In this document: piece by piece, positions 19,066-31,097 of the stretch | How positions within the stretch are numbered: the stretch's first letter is position 1 | How the letters are laid out: every line of letters starts with the position of its first letter | Source of the DNA: Actinomycetota bacterium | GTDB lineage: Bacteria > Actinomycetota > Thermoleophilia > BMS3ABIN01 | Assembly: GCA_016235065.1 (NCBI GenBank) | Contig: JACRMB010000010.1 | Span: 134,281-198,280, forward strand | Direction of reading: 5' to 3' | Length of the DNA: 64,000 nt | The notes under the pieces: model-generated | Told to the model about the DNA's origin: nothing | The model's database searches: none | The model's input: the letters and a program-made list of their open reading frames with translations, nothing else | Position numbers and translations under genes: made by a program

Positions 19066-19101
19066 TTTAATAAACAACGGAGACCGAAAGGCCTCCGTTG
19101 T
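19066..19101 (-). terminator. Terminator after the HNH-repeat protein gene
   Basis: A perfect 9-bp stem (19074-19082 with 19093-19101) is followed on the minus strand by TTTATT. It ends the transcript of the gene at 19131-19796. Confidence 0.8.
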
Positions 19102-19130
19102 CAGAGCTTATATGCATGACCTGCCGGCGT

Positions 19131-19796
19131 CTAGCGCCTTGCTTTGGCCTTGGCCTTCGGCTTCGCTTTGGCCTTTGGCTTTGCCTTTGCCTTGGCCTTA
19201 ACCGCGGCCTTCTTCGGCTTCGCTGCCGCCTTTTTGGCTACTGCTTTTGCCTTCGGCTTGGCTTTCGGCTTGACCGCCTTGGCTGCTTCTTTCTCCTTCA
19301 GCTTCTTGTCGATATCGCGCTTGAAGGCTTTCCAGTCGCGGCCATAGAGCCGGTAAGGATTCCAGGCGGTGACGGTCTTGGTATAGCGGTTGAACTCGTG
19401 GAAGTTCGGCGCACGGCCCAGTTTGCGGGCGATACGCGCCCCTTCATCGATATAGCGCTCACGCGTGGGCTTGCGGGGCTTCTCCAGCCCTACTGCTACC
19501 TTGAGCTCGCGCACGCTCATGCCCATGCGCAGTGCCGGATACTTGGCGTCCACCTTGCCGAGCTTGACCAGCTTTTTCATCTCGTCCTTGGTGCGACGCG
19601 CCGCAGGGATCATGCCTGCCTTGCGGACTGCTGTAGTCCAGCCGCCGAACCTGGCCCTGATGGCCTCGGCGCTCGGCTTGTTCTTGCCTGCAAGGTACCC
19701 ATGATAAGTGGGGCCCATCATCCCGTCTTTATCATGTTTCTTGCCCTCGCGTTTCAGGGCGTCCAACAGGTCCTGATCAGAATAGATTTGCTGCAT
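19131..19796 (-). CDS. Homing-endonuclease-associated-repeat protein with histone H1-like Lys/Ala tail
   Basis: A 221-residue protein. Residues ~6-60 (DLLDALKREGKK ... ARFGGWTTAVRKAG) and a diverged second copy at ~105-150 (YIDEGARIARKLGRAPNF ... YGRDWKAFKRDI) match the HNH-associated DNA-binding repeat found in homing endonucleases and some actinobacterial regulators. There is no nuclease domain. From ~155 to the end it becomes a low-complexity Lys/Ala/Pro tail of KAKPKA type, like the tails of histone H1 and mycobacterial HupB. A DNA-binding or nucleoid-organising role is inferred. It has its own terminator and is separated from coaBC by 168 bp containing a 7-bp hairpin (19844-19861). Confidence 0.7.
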   Translation of the reverse strand: MQQIYSDQDLLDALKREGKKHDKDGMMGPTYHGYLAGKNKPSAEAIRARFGGWTTAVRKAGMIPAARRTKDEMKKLVKLGKVDAKYPALRMGMSVRELKVAVGLEKPRKPTRERYIDEGARIARKLGRAPNFHEFNRYTKTVTAWNPYRLYGRDWKAFKRDIDKKLKEKEAAKAVKPKAKPKAKAVAKKAAAKPKKAAVKAKAKAKPKAKAKPKAKAKARR

Positions 19797-19964
19797 TCTC
19801 CTACCTCTCTTTTTATCGCCCCGTCCTACCGGGGTCAGGAAATGAGACTCTTGCGAGTCTCCCCTACCGTTATGCCGGCCCTGCCGGCTGCCCGATCAGT
19901 CCCCCGAGACTGTTAGTGCCGTACGATTCGTTCAATTGGCACCCCCTTGTCGACTCTGCCGATA

Positions 19965-21269
19965 TCAGTCAGACAAAAAAGTTTCTACCTGGTCGAGAAT
20001 GCGCTCCGCACATTCCCTCTTTGTGGTCTTTTCCACAAAAATATCTTTGCTACCTGGAGTCATTATTGTGATCTCGTTGTCGCTGGCTTCAAAACCGATG
20101 TCTGCGCGGGAGATGTCGTTGAAAACAATCATGTCCAGTCCCTTTTCAGCCAGCTTTTGCCTGGCACGCTCACGGTTCTGCTCGCCGTCCTCTGCCGCGA
20201 ATCCTACTCGAAGCCGTCCGTTACCGTTATGCTTCAAATTAGCCACAATATCACTTGTTGGCACCAGCTTCAAGTTATTTATCGCACCTTCCCGTTCAAG
20301 CTTTCCCCTTGTCATGCCGTCTGAAACCTTATAGTCAGAGACCGCCGCCGCCATCAACAGCACATCGCAGCCTTCGTATTCCCGCTCAATCGCTTTTTCA
20401 AGATCCGAAGCCGTTTCAACATCGATCTGTCTGATGCCTGGAATCCGCGTGGTTGTGCAGTTTGCTGCTATCAGCGTCACCCTGGCGCCGCGGTCAAGGG
20501 CTGCCTCTGCCAGAGCCATGCCCATCCTGCCACTTGACCGGTTTGTGATATATCGCACTGAATCGATCGGTTCGCGGGTACCTCCAGAAGTCACCAGGAC
20601 ACGGACGCCCGCCAGACTAGCTGCCTGGTTGATACCAGCGCCCGCCTGCCCGCTGTTTGCTCCGCCTTGGGTCTCCACATGATCGTGGGCTTCACCCGCG
20701 GCTGTATCCCCAAGAAGCCGTTGCACCTCTTCGTATATCTCACCCGGCTCGGCCATGCGCCCGGTCCCCACCTCACCACAGGCAAGCTCGCCTGAGCCGG
20801 GCTCGACGATGATGACCCCGCGGCGCCGCAGTGTCTCGACATTCTCACGCACGGCGGCATGGTCCCACATCCGCTGGTTCATCGCCGGGCACACCATCAC
20901 CGGTGCCTCAGTTGCCAGATAGGTTGAAAGCAACAGGTTGTCCGCCAGACCGGCAGCCATCTTGCCGATGGTGCCGGCGGTCGCGGGGGCGATTATCAGG
21001 AGGTCGCCCGAAGCAAGATCGATATGGCTGAAGGCAGATTCGGCGCTGGTGTCGAACATCTCGACCGCGACCGGATGGCCGCTCAGCGCCTGGAAAGTGA
21101 TCTCGCCAACGAAGCGCTGGCTGGAAGGAGTCTGCACCACCCGTACATCATGGCCTGCTGACGTGAGCAGCCGCAGCAGCTCCACAGCCTTGTAAGCCGC
21201 GATGCTGCCGGTGACGCCGAGGATGATGCGGTTCCTGGAACTGTTCATGCCATTAATGATCGATGCCAC
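19965..21269 (-). CDS. coaBC: Bifunctional phosphopantothenoylcysteine decarboxylase / phosphopantothenate-cysteine ligase
   Basis: A 434-residue coenzyme A biosynthesis enzyme. The N-terminal CoaC flavoprotein half has GSIAAYKAVELLR, the catalytic His region FSHIDL and the PAMNQRMW motif. The C-terminal CoaB half has VTSGGTREPIDSVRYI and NRSSGRMG. The two are joined by a Gly/Ala/Gln-rich linker (~185-220). It follows rpoZ by about 70 bp in the conserved mihF-gmk-rpoZ-coaBC order. Confidence 0.96.
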   Translation of the reverse strand: MASIINGMNSSRNRIILGVTGSIAAYKAVELLRLLTSAGHDVRVVQTPSSQRFVGEITFQALSGHPVAVEMFDTSAESAFSHIDLASGDLLIIAPATAGTIGKMAAGLADNLLLSTYLATEAPVMVCPAMNQRMWDHAAVRENVETLRRRGVIIVEPGSGELACGEVGTGRMAEPGEIYEEVQRLLGDTAAGEAHDHVETQGGANSGQAGAGINQAASLAGVRVLVTSGGTREPIDSVRYITNRSSGRMGMALAEAALDRGARVTLIAANCTTTRIPGIRQIDVETASDLEKAIEREYEGCDVLLMAAAVSDYKVSDGMTRGKLEREGAINNLKLVPTSDIVANLKHNGNGRLRVGFAAEDGEQNRERARQKLAEKGLDMIVFNDISRADIGFEASDNEITIMTPGSKDIFVEKTTKRECAERILDQVETFLSD

Positions 21270-21341
21270 CTGTAAGTCACGGGTGCCGCCGGGCCTTCAG
21301 ATTCACAATTCAAGACCTGCCCCCACTGCGGGTGGACTTTG

Positions 21342-21572
21342 TCAGGCGCGGTAGCGGTAGGAGATCCGCCCCGCATCTATCTCTTCGAGTGCGACGGTGA
21401 GGATATTCCGGCTGCGCGTATCCATCATCGGCGGCGGTATATCGTCGATGCTACCTTCGTCACGGTTGCGGTAATAGTTGTTTATCTGACGCGCTCGCTT
21501 GGCTGCGATCGTAACCAGAGCATACTTGGAGTCGACCTTCTCAAGCAGCGAGTCGATTCTGGGCTTGTTCAA
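21342..21572 (-). CDS. rpoZ: DNA-directed RNA polymerase omega subunit
   Basis: A 76-residue small subunit that helps assemble RNA polymerase by clamping beta'. It shows the family patterns RIDSLLEKVDSKYALV, IAAKRARQIN and TVALEEIDAGRI. It starts 10 bp after the gmk stop and is followed by coaBC. Confidence 0.95.
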   Translation of the reverse strand: MNKPRIDSLLEKVDSKYALVTIAAKRARQINNYYRNRDEGSIDDIPPPMMDTRSRNILTVALEEIDAGRISYRYRA

Positions 21573-21581
21573 CCTGGCCTC

Positions 21582-22181
21582 CTAAAGGCTGGACCTGATT
21601 AATGATTCGAGTTCATCTACCGCCTGTTCGACGGTTTTGTTAACTACAATGTAGTCAAATTCATGCTGTGACGCAAGTTCCTCCTCCGCGCGCTCCAGGC
21701 GGACTTTTCTTTCAGCGTCCGCTTCGGTATTCCTGCCGGCGAGCCTCGACCTGAGTTCTTCGACGCTGGGAGGTGCGATGAAGATCAGTATCGCCTCCGG
21801 CAACCGCTGCCTGATGTTGCGGGCGCCCTCGAGTTCGATCTCAAGTAATACATTCCTGCCCGATTCCAGCTGTCTGATAACCTCGCTGCGCAAAGTCCCA
21901 TAACGGTTGGAACCATAAGTGACGTGTTCGAGGAAATCTCCCCGGGCGATCCGCTCGTCAAATTCTTCGGGGGAGAGGAAATAGTACTCGCGGCCTTCCT
22001 GCTCTTCCGGGCGTTTTGGCCGGGTCGTGGCCGAGCGCGAAAGAGAGGTATCGTCCAGCCGCGGCAGGACCTCGTTTATGAGGGTTCCCTTGCCTACGCC
22101 TGACGGGCCTGAGACTACGAAGAGGTGACCGCGGCGTGCGGGCTGACCAGCCGGGCCTGTCGGACTAGGGGCGAAAAAAAG
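21582..22181 (-). CDS. gmk: Guanylate kinase, no canonical start codon; overlaps mihF
   Basis: This enzyme makes GDP from GMP and ATP. A complete family sequence is visible: P-loop VVSGPSGVGKGTLINEV, SRSATTRPKRPEEQEGREYYFLS, YGSNRYGTL, and the ERAEEELAS region. The open frame runs back only to a TGA inside mihF (codon after it at 22179-22181) and holds no ATG, GTG, TTG or CTG before the P-loop; the first TTG (21891-21893) would remove the P-loop. The frame is +1 relative to mihF, and the two could be joined across a 7-T run (22174-22180). A frameshifted mIHF-Gmk fusion, a rare start codon or a one-base sequence error are all possible. Coordinates give the maximal open frame. Confidence 0.85.
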   Translation of the reverse strand, partial: LFFAPSPTGPAGQPARRGHLFVVSGPSGVGKGTLINEVLPRLDDTSLSRSATTRPKRPEEQEGREYYFLSPEEFDERIARGDFLEHVTYGSNRYGTLRSEVIRQLESGRNVLLEIELEGARNIRQRLPEAILIFIAPPSVEELRSRLAGRNTEADAERKVRLERAEEELASQHEFDYIVVNKTVEQAVDELESLIRSSL

Positions 22182-22494
22182 TCACCAGCTCCCGGCGCTG
22201 CCTTTCGGAAAGACCGCCAACCGTCTTGTTGGGGCTGATGCGGCAGTGATTCAGCACCTTGGTGGATTTGACCTTGCCACAATTCGGCACGGCCAGCAAC
22301 ACATCGACGACCTTGGCGGTCTTGATGAACTCAGGCGGAGCCGCCAGGATCTCGTCGATCTTGATGTTGCCCTGTTTCAGGTCCTTCTTGAGCCGCGCAC
22401 GTTGCGAGCGGATGTCATTAGCCCGCCGTAGCGCATCGAGGCGCTGCTCGAGAGTCCTTATAGGGGTAGCGGATGTCGGTTCGGAAGGAGACAT
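22165..22494 (-). CDS. mihF: Actinobacterial integration host factor (mIHF)
   Basis: A 109-residue nucleoid protein unique to Actinobacteria, unrelated to E. coli IHF. It has the family region RLKKDLKQGNIKI and the helix-two-turn-helix block VVDVLLAVPNCGKVKSTKVL, ending NKTVGGLSERQRREL. In Streptomyces and Mycobacterium it binds and bends DNA and affects sporulation, phage integration and growth. The ATG at 22492-22494 has no ribosome site but lies a few bases after a -10 box, so it may be leaderless. It is first in the mihF-gmk-rpoZ-coaBC run and is the best taxonomic marker in the window. Confidence 0.95.
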   Translation of the reverse strand: MSPSEPTSATPIRTLEQRLDALRRANDIRSQRARLKKDLKQGNIKIDEILAAPPEFIKTAKVVDVLLAVPNCGKVKSTKVLNHCRISPNKTVGGLSERQRRELVTFFRP

Positions 22495-22502
22495 CAACGG
22501 CT

Positions 22503-22532
22503 ATTATATGAAGTCGGAGTCTCTGTTTGCAA
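22503..22532 (-). promoter_or_regulatory. mihF promoter (leaderless transcript)
   Basis: On the minus strand TTGCAA (22527-22532) and a perfect TATAAT (22503-22508) are 18 bp apart. The mihF ATG begins 9 nt past the -10 box, so transcription would start within about 0-4 nt of the start codon. No Shine-Dalgarno sequence is present. Confidence 0.7.
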
Positions 22533-22656
22533 GAAACATCCGCCGCCCGGCCTGGCGATGAAAATATACGCCTGCGCGGGAAAAAACAGATTCCCTGTGA
22601 TAATCTGTCGGGCGAATGGGCATAAGGATCGGACAAGCCGAAGAGAAAGGACGGGC

Positions 22657-23373
22657 ATGAGCAAGAAGCTGATCATAGCAATCATCATGTTGGTGGCAGG
22701 TCTTGGAGCGACGTTCCTGCTGACAGGCTGCGGCGAAGAGAAGTCCATGGAGCAGCCGCAGTTGCCCGATTTCTCCTCAACCCGGGCTGAAGCAGACCTG
22801 GACCAGAAGATAGAGGAACTCAAGAAGAAAGAGATGTCGGTGGAAGTCATCGTAGACGGCAAAAGCCAGGGCAAGTGGACCCAGGATGGCAAGGGCAGCT
22901 GGCGCCAGGACGACGCATCCTCGACTACTTCCTACACGATCTATAACGCTGACAAGAAAAAGGGCTGGACTGTTTCGGGGAAGACCGCGACCGAGATCGA
23001 TCCCAGCCTGATGCAGATGTACGAAGTCAGCAGCCCGCTGCTGCTTCTTAGCGCTTATTCCTCGTTCTCGAACCTTCCCAGGACCGGGGGCAGCGATGAT
23101 GTCTGGGAATGGAATGTGCCGGGACTGGGTTCTCTCAAGATCGAGTTCAAGGGACCGGACGGCGTTATCTCCAAGATAACTTCTGAGGATTCCACCTCGG
23201 GCGATTCGGTCATCGAGTTCAAGTACAGCGATGTCGGTGACGTGCCAGCGAGTACGTTTGAACTGCCCAGCGACGTCACGGTCGATACTTCCGGAACCGG
23301 AGGATTCAGTGGCGGCAGCATCACGGTGCCTGACACATCAGGAACTTCCACCAGCCTGACGCCACAGTATTAG
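22657..23373 (+). CDS. LolA/LppX-like lipoprotein
   Basis: A 238-residue predicted lipoprotein: TM-like signal sequence, lipobox LTGC (Cys 26), then an Asp/Glu/Lys helix and a beta-rich domain. The domain pattern (VEVIVDGKSQGKW, WEWNVPGLGSLKIEFKG, VIEFKYSDVGDVPASTFELP) resembles the LolA/LppX fold, which binds lipid acyl chains. Lipid or envelope-molecule carriage is inferred. The start at 22657 is chosen for its AAAGGACGG ribosome site and normal signal peptide. It is divergent from mihF and occupies the place where many Actinobacteria carry pyrF. Confidence 0.65.
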   Translation: MSKKLIIAIIMLVAGLGATFLLTGCGEEKSMEQPQLPDFSSTRAEADLDQKIEELKKKEMSVEVIVDGKSQGKWTQDGKGSWRQDDASSTTSYTIYNADKKKGWTVSGKTATEIDPSLMQMYEVSSPLLLLSAYSSFSNLPRTGGSDDVWEWNVPGLGSLKIEFKGPDGVISKITSEDSTSGDSVIEFKYSDVGDVPASTFELPSDVTVDTSGTGGFSGGSITVPDTSGTSTSLTPQY

Positions 23374-23381
23374 AAAAGTAT

Positions 23382-24329
23382 TCAGGCGGTCCCGATAAGC
23401 TCGCCCATGGAGCTCATACCTCGTATTTCCATGAGGTCCCTGAGCTCCCCGGCGAGCCGGGGTGCCAGCAGGGGGTCGCGGAAGCTGGCGGTGCCCACCG
23501 CCACCGCCGAGGCTCCGGCAGCAAGGAATTCGAGAACATCCTGCGCAGTCGTCACCCCACCCATTCCTATGACCGGCAGGTCCAGCGCCCTGCTTACCAT
23601 ATAGACCGCCCGCAAGGCGACTGGTTTGACCGCCGGCCCGGAAAGGCCGCCGGTCGTGTGGCCGAGCACCGGTTTGAGGGTCCAGGGATGAAGGGCCATG
23701 CCGTGGACCGTGTTGATGACTGACAGGCAGTCGGCGCCCCCGGCGGCAGCCGCTTTCGCCAGCTCCACGATATCCGTGACATTGGGAGTGAGCTTGACGA
23801 TGAGATACTTTGATGTGGCCGCCCTGGCCAGTGCGGTCGCTTTCTCGGTGCGGCCCGGATCGCAGCCGAGCGCCTTGCCGTCAAGCTCGACGTTGGGGCA
23901 GGAGATGTTCAGTTCGACCGCGGTGACCTCGTCGCAGCCATCCAGTAGCTTGCAGCAGCGGCCGTAGTCGGCGGTGTTCTCGCCGGCAACGCTGGCGATG
24001 ATCGGCGCCGGCAGCTCCGCCAGGCGCGGCAGGTCCTTGGCAATAAAATTCTCTATCCCCTTGTTGGCCAGCCCTATGGAGTTGAGCAGGCCGGCTGCCG
24101 TCTCATAGAGGCGTGGCGGCTCGTTACCTGTGCGCGGCTGCAAGGTGACCGTCTTGGGGACGTAGGCGGCAAAGGGGAACTCCTCGAATATGTCCGCCTC
24201 GAGGACGGCATCAGCTTCAAGAACATCAAAGGTCCCCGAGGCATTGATGATCGGATGCTTGAGGGGGATGGACCCCAGGGTGGTTTCCAGTGAAGCTGTC
24301 ATGGGCGGCTCCTCACTATTGCTGTTCAT
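23382..24329 (-). CDS. pyrD: Dihydroorotate dehydrogenase, class 1B catalytic subunit
   Basis: A 315-residue FMN enzyme oxidising dihydroorotate to orotate in pyrimidine synthesis. The catalytic base is Cys within NISCPNV, as in NAD-linked class 1B enzymes, and the FMN motifs GMGGV and VAVGTASF are present. It is the last gene of the pyr operon, right after its electron-transfer partner pyrK, which confirms the 1B assignment. Confidence 0.95.
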   Translation of the reverse strand: MNSNSEEPPMTASLETTLGSIPLKHPIINASGTFDVLEADAVLEADIFEEFPFAAYVPKTVTLQPRTGNEPPRLYETAAGLLNSIGLANKGIENFIAKDLPRLAELPAPIIASVAGENTADYGRCCKLLDGCDEVTAVELNISCPNVELDGKALGCDPGRTEKATALARAATSKYLIVKLTPNVTDIVELAKAAAAGGADCLSVINTVHGMALHPWTLKPVLGHTTGGLSGPAVKPVALRAVYMVSRALDLPVIGMGGVTTAQDVLEFLAAGASAVAVGTASFRDPLLAPRLAGELRDLMEIRGMSSMGELIGTA

Positions 24330-24362
24330 GTTCGCTCATCATCGCCACAGCTCATTCTTCAC

Positions 24363-25194
24363 TCACCACTCGATGTCAGCAGCCGGGAAGACCGGACCCT
24401 CACTGCAGGCGCGGCGATAACCGTCTACCGTCCTGATGACACAACCCTGGCAGGCTCCGACTCCGCAGGCCATGTGGGCGGCTACTGAGACCTGGGCGGT
24501 AGCTCCACAATCAGAGCACAGGCGGGCTACGGCGGCGAGCATGGCGTCGGGGCCACAGGCGAATATCTCGGGAAACTCGTCGGGCGCGCACTTATCCTCA
24601 TCTCCGCTTGAATCAGCACCCTCCGGAATAGCATTCCCGGATGAATCATTCGTTTCTTCCAAAGCACAGAGTATCTCCGACAGCGGCTCGCTGACCAGAC
24701 CCTTCCTTCCCATGCTACCGTCCTCGGTATAGACCTCCACCGGCAGGTTACGGAACAGCTCGGCGGCCACCGCCTGCCCCCTTGTCCTGAAGCCCAGCAG
24801 ACAGCGGACGTCTCTCCCCCGCGCCGCGAGAGCGCGGGCTGTGAACGCCAGCGGTGCCGCGCCGATGCCGCCGCCGACTACCAGAGCCGGCCCTTCCCCG
24901 GTCAGGTCGAAGCCGTTCCCCAGGGGGCCCAGCACGCTCAGTCTGTCGCCGACCCTCATGCCGGCCAGCGAGATGGTGCCGCGGCCTACAGGTTCGATCA
25001 ATATTTTTACCAGGTCGGAATCGATCTCGTGGACGCCGAGGGGCCGGGGAAGCAGTGGATCTAGTGATTGTCCGGCAGCGCGTACCATCAGGAACTGCCC
25101 CGGCCGGGCGAGCGCCGCGACTTCCCGGGCGACGAAAGATACAAGACGATACGCCCCCACGGGCCGGCTCTCGACCACGGGGCAGTCGTGAAGG

Positions 25195-25220
<26 letters not shown>
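24363..25220 (-). CDS. pyrK: Dihydroorotate dehydrogenase electron transfer subunit
   Basis: A 285-residue FAD/[2Fe-2S] protein that passes electrons from PyrD to NAD. It has a ferredoxin-reductase-like FAD domain ([24 protein letters not shown]), an NAD domain ([21 protein letters not shown]) and the C-terminal cluster CGVGACQGC...C. A ~35-residue Ser/Gly/Asp/Glu-rich insertion precedes the IFACGP motif, absent from typical members. The start overlaps the carB end by 26 bp. Confidence 0.93.
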
Positions 25221-28404
<3,184 letters not shown>

Positions 28405-28444
28405 CAGGCATCCTTTTCCCTGGAATTATTTTTGAAGCGCGCCG

Positions 28445-29704
28445 TCATGACTTCTTCAACTTGTTGATGACGATGTCGTTCACGAAATCGTCGAAAAGAT
28501 AGCGTGAATCGTGCGGCCCCGGGCTCGCCTCCGGATGATACTGCACCGAGAAGGCCTGAACGTCCCGGCAGCGGATACCCTCGACAGTGCCGTCGTAGAG
28601 GTTCAGGTGACTGATCCGGGCTTCGCCGAAGGCGGTATCGAGCTTCAGTTCCTCCGCCGGCGGCGCCTCGAAGAAAGTCTTCGCGGGTCCGGGGGCAGCG
28701 CCTTCCGAATCGCCGGAAGCATCGGCGCCGGCGCTGATGGAAGCGTCCAGCCGCTCTGCGATCACTTCAGGCAACTCGACCGCGAAGCCGTGGTTCTGGG
28801 AGGTGATCTCCACCTTGTCTGTGTCGAGGTTCTTCACCGGGTGGTTGACCCCCCGGTGGCCGAACTTCAGCTTGTAAGTCTTCAGCCCGAGCGCCATGCT
28901 CAGGATCTGATGGCCCAGGCAGATGCCGAAGACCGGCACCTTGCCCAGCAATCCCTCGACGCAGCTGACCGCATAATCCAGCGGCGCCGGGTCGCCCGGG
29001 CCGTTGGAGAGGAAGACACCCTCGGGCTCCAGGGCCAGCACGTCTTCCGCGGTGGCCCAGGCAGGCAGGACGGTGACATTGCATCCCGCGGCGCCCAGCT
29101 GCTTGAGGATGGAGCGCTTGATGCCATAGTCAATCACGACAACACGGTAGATCCCCTTGAGGAACTCTATCTCGTAAGGTTCGGCGCAGGTCACGCGGCT
29201 GGCGAGATCGAGGCCGGCCATCGATGGCGTGGATTCGAGACGGGCTGCTATATCTTCTTCCGTGAAATCTCCCCAGAAGACGCCGGCGCGCATGGCGCCC
29301 ACGCTGCGGATACGCCGGGTAAGTGCCCGGGTGTCAATACCGGCTACGCCGGTTACCTGCTGCTCGATTAGCCAGTCGACCCAGCCCATCTCGGCCCTGC
29401 AGTTGCGTGCCAGGTTGTGGGCTTCCCTGACAATAACAGCGCGGGAATGGACTGTATCCGACTCGTTGACCGCGAAATCGATACCGTAGTTGCCGATCAG
29501 CGGATAGGTGAAGGTGACCATCTGGCCGTGATATGAAGGATCGGTGAGGACCTCCTGGTAGCCGGTCATGCCGGTGTTGAAGACGGCTTCACCGAAAACG
29601 GCTCCCGGCGCGCCGAAGCCCTGACCGCGATAGATGGTGCCATCCTCGAGAACGACGGCTGCGGGCATCTCTTTTGAAGCATTCGAATTCGACTGGTTCA
29701 TCAA
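28445..29704 (-). CDS. carA: Carbamoyl-phosphate synthase small subunit
   Basis: A 419-residue glutaminase subunit. The class I glutamine amidotransferase nucleophile lies in GICLGHQIL, with the catalytic His-Glu in FSVQYHPEASPG. It is about 40-50 residues longer than usual because of an Ala/Gly/Ser/Pro-rich insertion (~335-372) between ITSQNHGFAVEL and ISHLNLYDG. It precedes carB with a 40-bp gap. Confidence 0.97.
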   Translation of the reverse strand: MMNQSNSNASKEMPAAVVLEDGTIYRGQGFGAPGAVFGEAVFNTGMTGYQEVLTDPSYHGQMVTFTYPLIGNYGIDFAVNESDTVHSRAVIVREAHNLARNCRAEMGWVDWLIEQQVTGVAGIDTRALTRRIRSVGAMRAGVFWGDFTEEDIAARLESTPSMAGLDLASRVTCAEPYEIEFLKGIYRVVVIDYGIKRSILKQLGAAGCNVTVLPAWATAEDVLALEPEGVFLSNGPGDPAPLDYAVSCVEGLLGKVPVFGICLGHQILSMALGLKTYKLKFGHRGVNHPVKNLDTDKVEITSQNHGFAVELPEVIAERLDASISAGADASGDSEGAAPGPAKTFFEAPPAEELKLDTAFGEARISHLNLYDGTVEGIRCRDVQAFSVQYHPEASPGPHDSRYLFDDFVNDIVINKLKKS

Positions 29705-29726
29705 GGCTGGTTCCTCTTTATCTGGT

Positions 29727-31040
29727 TCATAGAATATTGTGAGCCATGCGGCCGGCGGCGATTGTCAGCAGCACCCGGCCCCTGACCTTGCGCCCCGCGA
29801 AGGCAGTGTTGCGTGACTTGCTGTAAAAAGCGGCCGGATCGATCTCGTACTCCTCATCGATGTCGACCAGGCAAAGGTTTGCTTCCTGTCCCTCAGTGAT
29901 AGCCGGCACCGGCAGGCCAAACGCCCGCGCCGGATTGGCAGACATCGCCTGCACCAGGACTTCCAGGGAAACCGCGCCGGGCGCTACCAGTTCGCTGAAA
30001 AGTACCGCAAACGCCGTCTCCAGACCGACGACGCCAAAGGGCGCCTCTTCGAAGGGCGTTTCCTTTTCCTGTGAAGCGTGAGGCGCGTGGTCGGTGGCAA
30101 TGCAATCTATCACGCCAGAGGCCAGTGCTTCCACCAGCGCCTGCCGGTCGGCCTCGCCGCGCAGCGGCGGATTCATCTTGAAGCCGGTGTCGAGGCTGCG
30201 CACAGATTCATCATTCAGTACCAGATGGTGCGGGGTGGCCTCGCAGGTGACCCTGCCGCCGGCCCTGCGCGCCTGCTCGACTGCGGCCACGGAACGGGCG
30301 CAGCTGACATGGGCGATATGGACCCGCGCGCCCTCGTACAATGCTATCTCCAGATTGCGGGCCACATCGGCTGATTCGGCGGTCGCGGGAATGCCGGCCA
30401 GACCCAGCTGGGCCGAGACCGTCCCCTCGTTCATGACGCCAGCTCCGGCTAGGTCGAGGTCCTCACAGTGAAGACTCAAGGGGAGGTCGACGTTTCTGGC
30501 AGCCTGGAATGCGGCGCGCAGAAGACCAGCGTCGGCAACCGGGCGGCCATCATCAGTAAAGCCGGCGGCGCCGGCTCCGGCCATGTCCCACATGTCGCTC
30601 AGATGCTCGCCTTTCTCACCACGGCTTATGGCGCCGAGGAATGCGACCCGGACCAGCGCTTCTGCCTCGGCCACCTCGGCAAGGGAAGCTATGACCGCGG
30701 CGTTGTCCACCACGGGATCGGTGTTGGGCATGGCGCAGATGGTCACGTAACCACCTGCCGCTGCGGCTCGTGTTCCGCTCGCCATGTCTTCCTCGTCCTC
30801 ACGGCCGGGGGAACGCAGATGCGCGTGCAGGTCGACAAAGCCAGGAAGCAGCAGCCTGCCGGCGCCATCGACGACCTGTGCGTCACCCACATTTCCCTTC
30901 CCGGGGGCTATGCGGGTGATCTGGCCTTTCTCGATGAGCACGTCAGTTCGCGTGTCGATGCCGGAAGCCGGGTCGAAGACCCGTGCGTCCCGGATGACGA
31001 GCGTGGCTTTTGTCCCTTTTTTGGCGATGGTCGTGGTCAT
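29727..31040 (-). CDS. pyrC: Dihydroorotase (class I)
   Basis: A 437-residue zinc hydrolase closing N-carbamoyl-aspartate to dihydroorotate. Metal-binding HAHLRSPG (HxH), LHCEDL, HIAHVS and the catalytic DHAPH are visible. The N-terminal beta part (VIRDARVFDP...DVLIEKGQI) is typical of the amidohydrolase superfamily. It lies between pyrB and carA. Confidence 0.97.
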   Translation of the reverse strand: MTTTIAKKGTKATLVIRDARVFDPASGIDTRTDVLIEKGQITRIAPGKGNVGDAQVVDGAGRLLLPGFVDLHAHLRSPGREDEEDMASGTRAAAAGGYVTICAMPNTDPVVDNAAVIASLAEVAEAEALVRVAFLGAISRGEKGEHLSDMWDMAGAGAAGFTDDGRPVADAGLLRAAFQAARNVDLPLSLHCEDLDLAGAGVMNEGTVSAQLGLAGIPATAESADVARNLEIALYEGARVHIAHVSCARSVAAVEQARRAGGRVTCEATPHHLVLNDESVRSLDTGFKMNPPLRGEADRQALVEALASGVIDCIATDHAPHASQEKETPFEEAPFGVVGLETAFAVLFSELVAPGAVSLEVLVQAMSANPARAFGLPVPAITEGQEANLCLVDIDEEYEIDPAAFYSKSRNTAFAGRKVRGRVLLTIAAGRMAHNIL

Positions 31041-31097
31041 TTGGCGATATTGCCTTCTGGTTTCGTGATAGCCGTGTTCATGCGCGAGGGCCTGATC

